IMG/VR virus record: IMGVR_UViG_3300010885_037048 | Location: 1-31,790 of that record | Direction: 5' to 3' (one strand) | DNA length: 31,790 nt | Origin: a virus | Shown: piece by piece, positions 14,862-22,932 of the stretch | How the letters are laid out: each line of letters opens with the position of its first letter | How positions within the stretch are numbered: position 1 is the first letter of the stretch | The notes under the pieces: generated by a model | The model's database searches: none | Told to the model about the DNA's origin: nothing | The model's input: the letters and a program-made list of their open reading frames with translations, nothing else | Made by a program: the position numbers and the translations under genes

Positions 14862-15769
14862 ATATTAGGTCTTACAGCAACTATAGTACTTGTACCTGTT
14901 ATATTGAGGAAGTTATTTTCTGATAAATAGGTAATATCTAATGTACCACCATATGCGGGGGTATTACCAAATGCAAGTGATATAGATGAATTACTACCAG
15001 CCCCGGTGACTGTTGATGAAGCGCTATCATCATTAGTATATAACAATAACCCATAACAAGCAGTACTTACATACACATAACTTTCAAAAGTATGTGTATT
15101 TGTTGTATTATTGTATCCAGGTGTACTATATAGTACCGCAGTGGGACTATTACTAGCACTATAGCTCTTATTATTACCCACTGTAGGTAATGAACCGTAA
15201 AATGCAAAGAAATATAAACCTTTCTTAGACGCGGTACCTATAGTACTGATTAAACTGCCATCTATTCTATATGTACCCGGTTGTAACTGCAAACAGGCAT
15301 TATCAATAAATCCAGTTACATTTTGACTAGAATTGTTTAAATCTACTTTGGTATTTAAACCATATGCACCGTTAAACCCTATTACAATAGGGTTGGTAAT
15401 TGGGGTTAAACTACCAGTATAACCAACACTACTATTTGATGTAAATCCTATAACATTTAATGTAGTGGTGGGGGTATTTGTCCAACCACCACTTAAGTTA
15501 TTAACTGTAGAATAAGTGCTATCCCAATTAGGTTGATTAGCATCAATGTTAGCAGATATACTATTTACTTGTGTTGTTAATTCCACTTGCGAAGCGGAAA
15601 TACTGACAATAGTAGTATAAAAATCAGTTTGATCAGCAGTAATAACAACATTCGACCATGGTACGAGTGATAATGTACCACTATTAATGATAATATAATC
15701 AGTGAGACTAATACCTTGTTTAATTGGTAATAAATTTACCGGTACTTCTTGTGGAGGAACTGTTGCCAT
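14858..15769 (-). CDS. Fibre-like structural protein with C-terminal beta-sandwich
   Basis: A 303-residue protein. The N-terminal 45 residues look like an attachment segment (PPQEVPVNLLPIKQG). Residues 50-85 have a heptad-like stretch with repeated Ile/Val/Leu (ISASQVELTTQVNSISANI) that may trimerise. The rest is rich in Thr/Ser/Asn/Gly/Tyr with the alternating pattern of beta-strands (LQPGTYRIDGSLI, then KKGLYFFAFYG), like the C1q/TNF-type jelly rolls at the tips of phage fibres. It is alone on this strand, with a late-type box 6 nt before its ATG. Fibre function is inferred. Confidence 0.7.
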   Translation of the reverse strand: MATVPPQEVPVNLLPIKQGISLTDYIIINSGTLSLVPWSNVVITADQTDFYTTIVSISASQVELTTQVNSISANIDANQPNWDSTYSTVNNLSGGWTNTPTTTLNVIGFTSNSSVGYTGSLTPITNPIVIGFNGAYGLNTKVDLNNSSQNVTGFIDNACLQLQPGTYRIDGSLISTIGTASKKGLYFFAFYGSLPTVGNNKSYSASNSPTAVLYSTPGYNNTTNTHTFESYVYVSTACYGLLLYTNDDSASSTVTGAGSNSSISLAFGNTPAYGGTLDITYLSENNFLNITGTSTIVAVRPNI

Positions 15770-15775
15770 TTATAT

Positions 15776-15783
15776 TATTTATT
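15776..15783 (-). promoter_or_regulatory. Late-type promoter box
   Basis: On the minus strand AATAAATA ends 6 nt before the ATG of the fibre-like gene at 15769, one mismatch from the T4 late box and at the spacing seen before other structural-type genes here. Confidence 0.4.
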
Positions 15784-15810
15784 TTCTAAAACATAATTAT
15801 AAATTATATT

Positions 15811-16584
15811 ATGAGTAAAATAGGGTTAGGTATAATTACATGTAATAGACCAGATTTCTTTAAAAAATGTTATGAGAGTGTTCCAAAAGATACAGTAGAT
15901 GAGTTAGTAGTTATTAATGATGGTAATAATTTAGATTTTAATTATACAAGCCATTACATTAAAAATGAAAAGAATATAGGTGTTGGTAAATCTAAAAACA
16001 AAGCTCTTAAGTACCTTTTAGATAAAAATTGTGATTATTTATTTCTTATAGAGGATGATATAACAATTACAGATCCTAATGTATTTAATGAATATATCAA
16101 ATACATAGAAAAAACAGGTATACAGCATTTAATGTTTGGTTATCACGGACCAGCTAATAAAAAGGACAATAATCCAATACCAAGATTAGTAGTTGACTAT
16201 GGTGATAATGTTAATTTAGCATTAAATTTTCACTGTGTTGGTGCATTTTGTGTTTACACTAAAAAATTACTTAATGATATAGGTTTATTTGATGAAACGT
16301 TCCTAAATGCGTGGGAACACGTAGAACATTCATATCAAGCTGTTAAAAATGGTTATTTACCAGCTTATTGGTGGTGGCCTGATATACATAATTCATATGA
16401 ATATCTCGGTGAACAGGCATGTTCTGAAGTTAATTCATCTATTAGACCCCGCGAAGATTGGAAATCTAATATAAATAACGGTGCAAGATATTTCTATAAC
16501 AAACATAAATACACACCTTGGCAAGTACCTAATGAAAGTGAAGAAAGTGTGATTAAAGCATTAAGAAAGTTGAAAACTAAGTAA
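15811..16584 (+). CDS. GT2-type glycosyltransferase
   Basis: A 257-residue GT-A protein. The start IGLGIITCNRPDFFKKCYES is the standard GT2 opening, VVINDGNN follows, and YLFLIEDDITI supplies the D-x-D-like acidic motif near residue 80. A late acidic/aromatic region (FLNAWEHVEHSYQ) is where GT2 enzymes have their E-D catalytic base motif. No membrane helix. It opens the long glycan island on the plus strand and is divergent from the fibre-like gene by 41 nt. TATAAATT (15798-15805) lies 5 nt before its ATG. Sugar and acceptor unknown. Confidence 0.8.
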   Translation: MSKIGLGIITCNRPDFFKKCYESVPKDTVDELVVINDGNNLDFNYTSHYIKNEKNIGVGKSKNKALKYLLDKNCDYLFLIEDDITITDPNVFNEYIKYIEKTGIQHLMFGYHGPANKKDNNPIPRLVVDYGDNVNLALNFHCVGAFCVYTKKLLNDIGLFDETFLNAWEHVEHSYQAVKNGYLPAYWWWPDIHNSYEYLGEQACSEVNSSIRPREDWKSNINNGARYFYNKHKYTPWQVPNESEESVIKALRKLKTK

Positions 16585-16598
16585 TTTACATTTAATAA
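16570..16598 (+). promoter_or_regulatory. Sigma70-like promoter inside the end of a GT2 gene
   Basis: TTGAAA (16570-16575) and TAATAA (16593-16598) are 17 nt apart, with 6 nt to the ATG at 16605. TTGAAAACT is identical to the start of the queE promoter. The -35 lies in the last codons of the upstream gene. Confidence 0.5.
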
Positions 16599-16604
16599 AA
16601 ACAG

Positions 16605-17345
16605 ATGAAAATTGCTCTTCTTCTTCCCACACGTGAGAGAATGAATTTAAAGCTCACGTTTTTACTTACCGCATTAGCTAGATGTAAGGACCCCAACAAT
16701 TTTACAGTATATTTCGGTATGGATGCAGATGATCCAACGTTGGATCGCTGTAAGAAACTCGCTAAAGTTATCACAAACCTTAAGATTGTAGAGTTTGAAC
16801 CACAAGGGCCTAAGACTAACATTCATGCTATCTGGAATAAACTTGCAGAAGTAAGTACTGAGGAAATTATTTCCATGGTGGGTGATGATATGATGTTTAG
16901 TAGTGATAACTGGGATGAAAAGATACTTGAAGAGTTTACTGCTGAAAAGTGTCCTAATAAGTTTAAGTTAGTTTGCGGTAACGATGGTTATAGAAAAGAT
17001 CAATTCCCATCATGGTTATTTATTCACAGGTATTATTGCGAGGTGACAGGTAAGTTTATGCGTGATGAATTTGTTAGAAACTGGGTTGATCAGTGGTTAG
17101 ATCAGATTTATCTTGCATTTAATAGTAAGGTATTTCGTCCTGATATCACTATTACCCATAACCATTGGGTATTCAATGCAATGGAAAAAGATAGAGTTGC
17201 TAAAGGTTTAGAACAACGTGAAGGACCTAATAAGGAACTTTCTGATAAGCTATGGCCTAAGCTTGGACCTGAGAGAGTTAAAGAAATTAACAAGTGGGCT
17301 GAAATTCTTAATTTAACTCCTGATTTCACTAAGGTAGATTGTTAA
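16605..17345 (+). CDS. GT-A glycosyltransferase-like protein
   Basis: A 246-residue protein with a GT2-like opening (KIALLLPTRERMNLKL) and FGMDADDPTL, then ISMVGDDMMF near residue 90 as the probable D-x-D-type metal site. AWNKL-like contacts are replaced by HAIWNKLAE, a pattern I recall from viral and capsular glycosyltransferases of this class. Codon choice here (more GTT, CTT and ACT) looks less extreme than in the surrounding very TTA/ATA-rich glycosyltransferase genes, which may reflect a different history. The next gene starts 1 nt after its stop. Confidence 0.68.
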   Translation: MKIALLLPTRERMNLKLTFLLTALARCKDPNNFTVYFGMDADDPTLDRCKKLAKVITNLKIVEFEPQGPKTNIHAIWNKLAEVSTEEIISMVGDDMMFSSDNWDEKILEEFTAEKCPNKFKLVCGNDGYRKDQFPSWLFIHRYYCEVTGKFMRDEFVRNWVDQWLDQIYLAFNSKVFRPDITITHNHWVFNAMEKDRVAKGLEQREGPNKELSDKLWPKLGPERVKEINKWAEILNLTPDFTKVDC

Positions 17346-17346
17346 T

Positions 17347-18030
17347 ATGAAAGTTATAAGTTTTTCTCTTTGGGGTGATAACCCTATGTATATTCAAGGT
17401 GCGTTTGAAAATATCAAACTTGCTAATGAAATATACCCAGATTGGAAGGTAAGAATATATACAGATAAATACACTGATGTAGAATTGCTTAAAAAGTTAA
17501 GTAAAGCAGGTGCTCAAATTCGTGTGGTAGAACATAACTATCCACCTTGGTATAATTTGTTTATTAGGTTCTTTGTTAATGATGACCCTGAGGTAACAAA
17601 GTATATTATTAGAGATACTGACTCAAGATTATCATTAAGAGAAAAAATGTGCGTTGCAGAATGGGAGAAATCAAGTAAACCATTCCATTGTATGCGTGAT
17701 CACCCATGGCATTACGGTGTCAAGTTCCTAGGAGGTATGTGGGGGTGTAAAATCGGTGTGATACCTAATATGGTACAGTTAATTGAACAATATGTTAAGA
17801 TGAGACCTCAATTCATTAAAGGTATTGATCAATTTTTCTTGCAAGATATGGTGTGGAAATACGTTAAAGATTTACGTATTGAACACGATAGCATAAATGA
17901 CCCACGTCATAGGAACGAAAACGTGCTTAAATTCCCAGTAAAGCGTAATGATTATGAATTTGTTGGTTGCATCTTTAATGAACACAATCAGCGTAATGAT
18001 GATTACAAAGGTCTTATAGATATAAAATAA
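17347..18030 (+). CDS. Glycosyltransferase-like protein (GT-A)
   Basis: A 227-residue protein. VISFSLWGDNPMYIQGA at the start and YIIRDTDSRLS near residue 90 as the D-x-D site indicate a nucleotide-sugar transferase of the GT-A type. FHCMRDHPWHYGVKFLGGMWGCK follows in parts (positions 117-140), a His/Trp-rich segment typical of a recurring phage and bacterial family often annotated as glycosyltransferase. Its last base is the first base of the next gene's ATG (TAATG). Confidence 0.68.
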   Translation: MKVISFSLWGDNPMYIQGAFENIKLANEIYPDWKVRIYTDKYTDVELLKKLSKAGAQIRVVEHNYPPWYNLFIRFFVNDDPEVTKYIIRDTDSRLSLREKMCVAEWEKSSKPFHCMRDHPWHYGVKFLGGMWGCKIGVIPNMVQLIEQYVKMRPQFIKGIDQFFLQDMVWKYVKDLRIEHDSINDPRHRNENVLKFPVKRNDYEFVGCIFNEHNQRNDDYKGLIDIK

Positions 18031-18881
18031 TGAAAGTCTTAATTATACAAGAAGCAGGTAGAAATGAAGGTAATAAACAGTTCCGTGAGTGTTTAAGCTT
18101 ACAAAGAGCCTTTAAACATCTAGGTCATGATGCTGTAGTTTGGGGTAAAGGACATGATAATTTTATCTATGATATAGATTATAATAGTTATGATATCATC
18201 TTCAACCTTGAAAACTATGGAGACAGTTGGTTACCTGATATATCTTGTATACATAAACCATATAAGATCTTATGGTCTATAGATGCTCATTGTAGAGGTG
18301 TTGAACCATATGATAAGATTTTTAATGATGGAAAATATAATTTACTTTTACACTCTACTAAAGATTATGCCACTGGTTGTAATAGAGCTTGGTTTCCAAA
18401 TGCTTATGATGACACACTTATTAGGAAACTTGATATTGCAAAGCAATATTTTTTGGGTTTTTGTGGTAATTATGTTAATCGTAAGCAATTAATTGATCAT
18501 CTTACAGCCTATAAAGGGTTAAAACAAGAAATATTCGTTATTGGTGATGAAATGGTTAAAGCAATTAACTCTTATCACATACATTTTAATAAGAATATAG
18601 CTAATGATATAAACTATAGAAGCTTTGAAACATTAGGATGTGGTACATTACTGTTAACTAACTACAATCCACAATACGAAGAGTTAGGATTTATAGATTT
18701 CGATAACTGTGTAATGTATAAAAATTTAGATGAATTGAATTTACGAATTGATTATTTAAAAAATAACCCTAAGTTAATTGAAATAATTACACAAAATGGT
18801 TTTAATTTTGTTAAGAAACATACTTACAATAAAAGAGTAGAAAAACTTTTAGAATATATAAAGCATGAAAAAAATATTTAG
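18030..18881 (+). CDS. CgeB-like GT-B glycosyltransferase
   Basis: A 283-residue protein with a GT-B appearance: an N-terminal Rossmann half (MKVLIIQEAG, then DIIFNLENYG and KILWSIDAHC) and a C-terminal half with SYHIHFNKN, then YRSFETLGCGTLLLTN and FVKKHTYNKRVEKLL, the signature of CgeB-like or group 1 glycosyltransferases (PF13524). The E in RSFETLGCG corresponds to the conserved nucleotide-sugar contact. No signal peptide. It overlaps the next gene by 17 nt. Confidence 0.78.
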   Translation: MKVLIIQEAGRNEGNKQFRECLSLQRAFKHLGHDAVVWGKGHDNFIYDIDYNSYDIIFNLENYGDSWLPDISCIHKPYKILWSIDAHCRGVEPYDKIFNDGKYNLLLHSTKDYATGCNRAWFPNAYDDTLIRKLDIAKQYFLGFCGNYVNRKQLIDHLTAYKGLKQEIFVIGDEMVKAINSYHIHFNKNIANDINYRSFETLGCGTLLLTNYNPQYEELGFIDFDNCVMYKNLDELNLRIDYLKNNPKLIEIITQNGFNFVKKHTYNKRVEKLLEYIKHEKNI

Positions 18882-19419
18882 ATTTGATGATGTTTGTGTA
18901 AACTGCAATATGGATACTGTCAATTTAATGACAGATTATATCCTTCAAAATGTACCAGACAGCCAAGTTCTTTGGGGTGTTTCACCATTAGTGCATAATA
19001 TGTCTAATGAGACAGGTAGTAAGGTAGAAAGAGTTTACCCTAAAATTTTTAATGCGTTATCAGATATAAAGGTATTTTTTAAACCTAATATTGCTGGGGT
19101 ACCTAAATTACGTGATGATGTGGTTACAGCTGGTCATGGGTTAATTCATATTGATCATAGACTTTTAACACCTGAACAGCAAGAGATGTCAATTCTTATT
19201 TCTTGTTCTCTTGCAAATGCTAAAGTATTTATTCCACCATTTAACAAGTGGAATGTTCATACTGAGCTTATTTGTATTGAGAATGATATTACTCTTATTA
19301 AATTTGAAAATGGTTGGAAGTGTATGGAATATAACAAGTACGACCCCGAGCAAACACGTTGGTATATACATGCACGAGAAATGACTTACGAAAACTTTGT
19401 TAACTGGTTTAATGCATGA
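18865..19419 (+). CDS. Polysaccharide deacetylase-like protein
   Basis: A 184-residue protein with the NodB-type order of motifs: FRFDDV (5-10) with the catalytic/metal Asp pair D8-D9, then GHGLIHIDH (90-98) with H91 and H95 as zinc ligands, and IPPFNKWN (123-130) as the third motif. Such enzymes remove N-acetyl groups from sugars. It is short for the family and has no secretion signal, so it should act in the cytoplasm, possibly on a nucleotide-sugar or lipid-linked glycan. It is embedded between a GT-B enzyme and a methyltransferase. Confidence 0.72.
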   Translation: MKKIFRFDDVCVNCNMDTVNLMTDYILQNVPDSQVLWGVSPLVHNMSNETGSKVERVYPKIFNALSDIKVFFKPNIAGVPKLRDDVVTAGHGLIHIDHRLLTPEQQEMSILISCSLANAKVFIPPFNKWNVHTELICIENDITLIKFENGWKCMEYNKYDPEQTRWYIHAREMTYENFVNWFNA

Positions 19420-19501
19420 ACTTGCTGAAGAGTTAGCTGTAAGATTAAATAAACAAGTAAAGTTTTATAGTGATAAAGATAACTTTGCATACATCTGGTA
19501 A
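19412..19501 (+). CDS. Possible 29-residue peptide gene
   Basis: An ATG at 19412 inside the end of the deacetylase gene opens a 29-codon frame to TAA 19499-19501. It fills the only gap (84 nt) between two genes in this tightly packed island and is charged and Leu/Val-rich (HELAEELAVRLNKQ). It could also be non-coding or a remnant. No family recognised. Confidence 0.3.
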   Translation: MHELAEELAVRLNKQVKFYSDKDNFAYIW

Positions 19502-19503
19502 TT

Positions 19504-20097
19504 ATGAATACAACAAAAATGTTTATACAATCCAACCCAAACGTGGAATTAACTTTTCAACAAATAGTTGAATTTACACTTAATAAACAAGAAGGTGGTA
19601 TTATTGAAATAGGTGTAGGACATGGGGATACCAGTGTTGAATTACTTAAACTATGTGAAAAACATAATAGAGAGTATATAGCTATTGACCCATTTGAATC
19701 AAATTGGAATAATATACCTGAAAGTTACGGTAAACCATATCCATATGAAGTGTGGAGTAATAATATAAAACCATTTAGAAATAAGAATAGAATTACACAT
19801 TATCAGGTACCATCACAAGATAAATCACTCTATAAGATATTAAAACAGCATACACCTATTGCTTTTGCATTCGTTGATGGGTTGCAATTTAAAGAAGCAG
19901 TGTTAAGTGATATAAAGCTATTAACTACTTTAAAATGTTCTGTTATTTGTATTGATGATTATAATCGTAATACCACAGTAAGTCAGGTGCCAGAGGCAGT
20001 TAATGAATTTTTACAAAATAATCCAGAATATAAAGTAGTAGCTGAAAATAATAATGTTACACGTTGTAAAGCATACATAGTAGATAACACATGGTAA
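19504..20097 (+). CDS. Class I SAM-dependent methyltransferase
   Basis: A 197-residue Rossmann-fold methyltransferase. IIEIGVGHGDTS at about residues 36-47 is motif I (E-x-G-x-G-x-G), YIAIDPFE near 58-65 is motif II, and FAFVDGLQFKEAVLSDIKLL near 120 resembles the Methyltransf_24 type used on sugars and small molecules. It sits in the glycan island, so O-methylation of a sugar is the likeliest job; the target is inferred. It starts 2 nt after the putative small peptide and overlaps WbqC by 7 nt. Confidence 0.8.
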   Translation: MNTTKMFIQSNPNVELTFQQIVEFTLNKQEGGIIEIGVGHGDTSVELLKLCEKHNREYIAIDPFESNWNNIPESYGKPYPYEVWSNNIKPFRNKNRITHYQVPSQDKSLYKILKQHTPIAFAFVDGLQFKEAVLSDIKLLTTLKCSVICIDDYNRNTTVSQVPEAVNEFLQNNPEYKVVAENNNVTRCKAYIVDNTW

Positions 20098-20669
20098 TTT
20101 CAATACACCAACCTAATTTTGTCCCATGGTATCCTTTTTTTCAAAAGATTAAAAGTAGTGATATATTTGTAATTTTAACGCACTGTCAATTTGAAAAGAA
20201 TAATTTTCAAAACCGGTTTAACTTTAATGATAAGTGGCAAACATTGAGTGTTAACAAAGGGTTAGAACCTATAGTTAATAAAGTATATGTTAACCCTCAC
20301 GATGATTGGGAAAAAATAAAAAATAATTTACCTGAATATAAACATATTTTATCTCAATTTGATAATTATATTAGTAGTAGCTTAGTTTGTACAAATATAG
20401 CAATTATCCGTAAAATAGTTGAATTACTTAATATTAACACTTGTATAGTAGTAGATGAACCAACTAATTTTAAAGGTACAGATAGATTAGTAGAAATTTG
20501 TAAACAATATAAAGCTACAAAGTATTTGGCTGGCAGTGGTGGTAGTAGATTATATTTAGAAGTAGAAAAATTCACTAATACAGATATAGAGGTTGAATTT
20601 CAACAACCAGAACATTTAATAAAAGTACCGATATTAAAGGCACTTAATAATGAACAGAATATTACTTAG
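20091..20669 (+). CDS. wbqC: WbqC-like family protein
   Basis: A 192-residue protein. ISIHQPNFVPWYPFFQKIK at the start is the hallmark of the WbqC family (PF08889), with FVILTHCQFEKNNFQNRF and KYLAGSGGSRLYLE further on, both family-typical. WbqC genes sit in O-antigen and other surface polysaccharide loci, and the proteins are thought to act in making or transferring amino-sugar units, though the reaction is not settled. Length is slightly shorter than usual (about 220-240). It overlaps the next gene by 20 nt. Confidence 0.85.
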   Translation: MVISIHQPNFVPWYPFFQKIKSSDIFVILTHCQFEKNNFQNRFNFNDKWQTLSVNKGLEPIVNKVYVNPHDDWEKIKNNLPEYKHILSQFDNYISSSLVCTNIAIIRKIVELLNINTCIVVDEPTNFKGTDRLVEICKQYKATKYLAGSGGSRLYLEVEKFTNTDIEVEFQQPEHLIKVPILKALNNEQNIT

Positions 20670-21441
20670 CACTGACGATAACGAAACATACCTTAATTTT
20701 TTTCCTATTGTAGCTAAAGCATGGAATAGACTCTTCAATGCACCGGTTTCATTAGCATTTGTTACTAACAAACCAGATAACCACCCATTAATAATAAAGA
20801 TGAGACAATATGGAGATGTATTTACATTTCCTCCAGTGCAAGGTTTACCTACAGGTAACCAAGCAAAAATGGCCAGATTTTATATTGCTAAACATTATTT
20901 AGACAGAATATGCATGGTAAATGATATTGATACTGCACCATTATCAATATCATATTTTCACCGGGTGTTATCAACTCGTGAACCTAATACCGTATTGGCT
21001 GTAGGTAAGGAGGTTTATAAAAAAACTCCAGATGAAGGTAAATTTCCAATGGGTGAAATTACAGCTGAAGGTGCATTATTTACTAAAATAGTTAACCCTT
21101 TAGATCTTTGTTTTAAAGATTATATTTTATCATTTAAAAATATACATGTTTATGATGGTAAAGAATCTATTAACACTAATGTTTTTTCAGATGAATCATT
21201 AATGAGGGTATTATTAAATAGATCTAAAGTACCAGTGACACATACACCTAGAGGTGTAGATATAGAACATTTTTGGATAGATAGATCATGGTGGAAAATA
21301 GATATGGATAAACTTAAGAAAAACAAATATGTATTGGTTAACTTTTTGAGACCATTAAACATGAATTTTGTTCAAATCAAACCAATTATAGATCATATTT
21401 ACGGGGATGAAAAGTATGTGGATATATTTACCGAATTGTAA
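20650..21441 (+). CDS. Nucleotide-diphospho-sugar transferase-like protein
   Basis: A 263-residue protein with a GT-A layout: N-terminal strand RILLSTDDNETYLNFFP, KMARFYIAKHYLDRICMVNDIDTAPL with a D-x-D (D-I-D) near residue 98, and a late EHFWIDRSWW segment with His/Asp/Trp that may contact the acceptor. No membrane helix. It follows WbqC with a 20-nt overlap. I cannot name the CAZy family. Confidence 0.65.
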   Translation: MNRILLSTDDNETYLNFFPIVAKAWNRLFNAPVSLAFVTNKPDNHPLIIKMRQYGDVFTFPPVQGLPTGNQAKMARFYIAKHYLDRICMVNDIDTAPLSISYFHRVLSTREPNTVLAVGKEVYKKTPDEGKFPMGEITAEGALFTKIVNPLDLCFKDYILSFKNIHVYDGKESINTNVFSDESLMRVLLNRSKVPVTHTPRGVDIEHFWIDRSWWKIDMDKLKKNKYVLVNFLRPLNMNFVQIKPIIDHIYGDEKYVDIFTEL

Positions 21442-21453
21442 TATATATTATGT

Positions 21454-22191
21454 ATGGAAATAGTAGGTATTGCTGGTTACGGTGAAGTTGGGGCTTCATT
21501 GCATGAAATATATAAAAAATGCAATTGTTCTATATATATATTAGATACCTTTAAAAAAATTAATACATTTCCTGATAAATTAAATATTCTTAATATATGT
21601 ATACCTTATAACGATACATTTATACAAAATGTTACCGGATACATAAATCTATACAAACCACAATTAACTATTATACATAGTACTGTACCACCAGGTACCA
21701 CAAATACAATAATTAAACAATTTAATGGTGATATTTCAATTGTTTATTCACCTATTAGAGGTGTACATCCAAATTTAGAGCAAGGTATTTTAACATTTAC
21801 CAAATTTGTTGGTGGAGAAAATAAAGAAACAGTTCAATTAGCTGTAAAACATTTAAATAAACTCAATATAGAATGTGAAGTGGTAGAAAGTAGTACTGCT
21901 GCAGAATTAGCTAAAATTATATGTACCACTTACTATGGTTTATGTATTGCATTTCATAATGATATATCTAAATTATGTGAACAATACAATGTTAAATTTG
22001 ATGATGTGGCCACCAAATGGAATTTGAGTTATAATGAAGGTTATAAACAATTAAACATGCCTCATGTAATTAGACCGGTATTATATCCACCTAAAGGTAA
22101 AATTGGTGGTCATTGTGTAATAAACAATACAAAATTATTAAAATCGGTATATAATAGTAAAGCATTAGATTATATTTTAGAACTACAATGA
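21454..22191 (+). CDS. Short nucleotide-sugar dehydrogenase (UDP-Glc/ManNAc DH-like)
   Basis: A 245-residue protein resembling UDP-glucose or UDP-ManNAc dehydrogenases, which oxidise a sugar C6 alcohol to the uronic acid with NAD. G-x-G-x-x-G (8-13, GYGEVG) binds NAD, HSTVPPGTT (75-83) and SPIRGVHP (99-106) are family marks, E151-L-A-K lies where the central helix starts, and GGHC (218-221) carries the catalytic Cys. The protein ends about 24 residues after that Cys, so the C-terminal UDP-binding domain of the usual 400+ residue enzymes is missing. The next gene overlaps by 4 nt. Confidence 0.78.
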   Translation: MEIVGIAGYGEVGASLHEIYKKCNCSIYILDTFKKINTFPDKLNILNICIPYNDTFIQNVTGYINLYKPQLTIIHSTVPPGTTNTIIKQFNGDISIVYSPIRGVHPNLEQGILTFTKFVGGENKETVQLAVKHLNKLNIECEVVESSTAAELAKIICTTYYGLCIAFHNDISKLCEQYNVKFDDVATKWNLSYNEGYKQLNMPHVIRPVLYPPKGKIGGHCVINNTKLLKSVYNSKALDYILELQ

Positions 22192-22889
22192 ATATAACTT
22201 ATGTGGTAAATAGTAATTATGTATTTTATAAAAAAGCCACTGAAGTCATGTTTAGTAGTTTAGATAAAACCAATTACAATTGGAAAGATAAATTTGTAAT
22301 TATAGTTGGTCAATCACCAAATAATGAAACAAAAATTATAGATGGAGTAAAACATGTATTTGTAACATATGGTGGTATAGATTTTACTGCAGCATTTTAC
22401 ATAGCTGAACATCAAGAAGAGTTTGAAGAGTATATATTTTACACTCATGATACCGCATATATGGGTCCTAATTTCTTTAACTTAGTTGCTAATGACTTTA
22501 AAGGTATATACTATAAAAGATTACGTGCTAGATATGGAATGAATATAGGTATATTTAGGAAAGATTTATTTGTAAGATATTATAACATATTAGAACAGCT
22601 AAAATTCCATGATTTATCTAATTATACGATACAATACTACAAATATTTAGGTATTATGTATGAAGATATTATTTGTAATTTAGTAGATGATGATATTGAA
22701 TTACAAAATAACCAATCAATAAGTAACTGTTTTCAATTTAATATGGGTGAAAATTTTATAGCTGAAAATGTAGATTTTTACAATACAAATACATTAAGAA
22801 ATATAATATATGTACCTGAATTAGATTACTACAAAATAAAGGCCAATATAGGTAAAAAACCACCTTTGGAGTGGGTAATAAAACTTTAA
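22188..22889 (+). CDS. Glycosyltransferase-like protein, last gene of the glycan island
   Basis: A 233-residue protein. The N-terminus ITYVVNSNYVFYKKATEVM and the YIFYTHDTAYMGPNFFN segment (about 85-101) fit a GT-A sugar transferase in which H-D-T replaces D-x-D; YGMNIGIFRKDLF follows, as in similar enzymes where this strand positions the acceptor. No membrane segment. It begins at the ATGA overlap with the dehydrogenase. The lack of a clear D-x-D means the call rests mainly on context. Confidence 0.55.
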   Translation: MNITYVVNSNYVFYKKATEVMFSSLDKTNYNWKDKFVIIVGQSPNNETKIIDGVKHVFVTYGGIDFTAAFYIAEHQEEFEEYIFYTHDTAYMGPNFFNLVANDFKGIYYKRLRARYGMNIGIFRKDLFVRYYNILEQLKFHDLSNYTIQYYKYLGIMYEDIICNLVDDDIELQNNQSISNCFQFNMGENFIAENVDFYNTNTLRNIIYVPELDYYKIKANIGKKPPLEWVIKL

Positions 22890-22896
22890 ATTTTAC

Positions 22897-22924
22897 TTGA
22901 ATAACTCAGGTAATAAGTTAAAAT
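22897..22924 (+). promoter_or_regulatory. Sigma70-like promoter of the DUF366 gene
   Basis: TTGAAT (22897-22902) and TAAAAT (22919-22924) are 16 nt apart, ending 8 nt before the ATG. AACTC lies 30 nt before the ATG, as in the queE promoter (30 nt) and the HtrL-like promoter (29 nt). Confidence 0.45.
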
Positions 22925-22932
22925 AATATTGT

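Noticed and set aside
18283-18492. Small frame inside the CgeB-like gene
   Set aside because: It lies wholly inside a well-supported glycosyltransferase gene and has a low-complexity hydrophobic sequence without family features.
18030-18881. DpdA (DNA guanine transglycosylase) candidate
   Set aside because: I looked for a TGT-like gene to complete the deazaguanine pathway. This gene has GT-B features (RSFETLGCG) and no TGT zinc or catalytic motif; no other gene in the window fits either.
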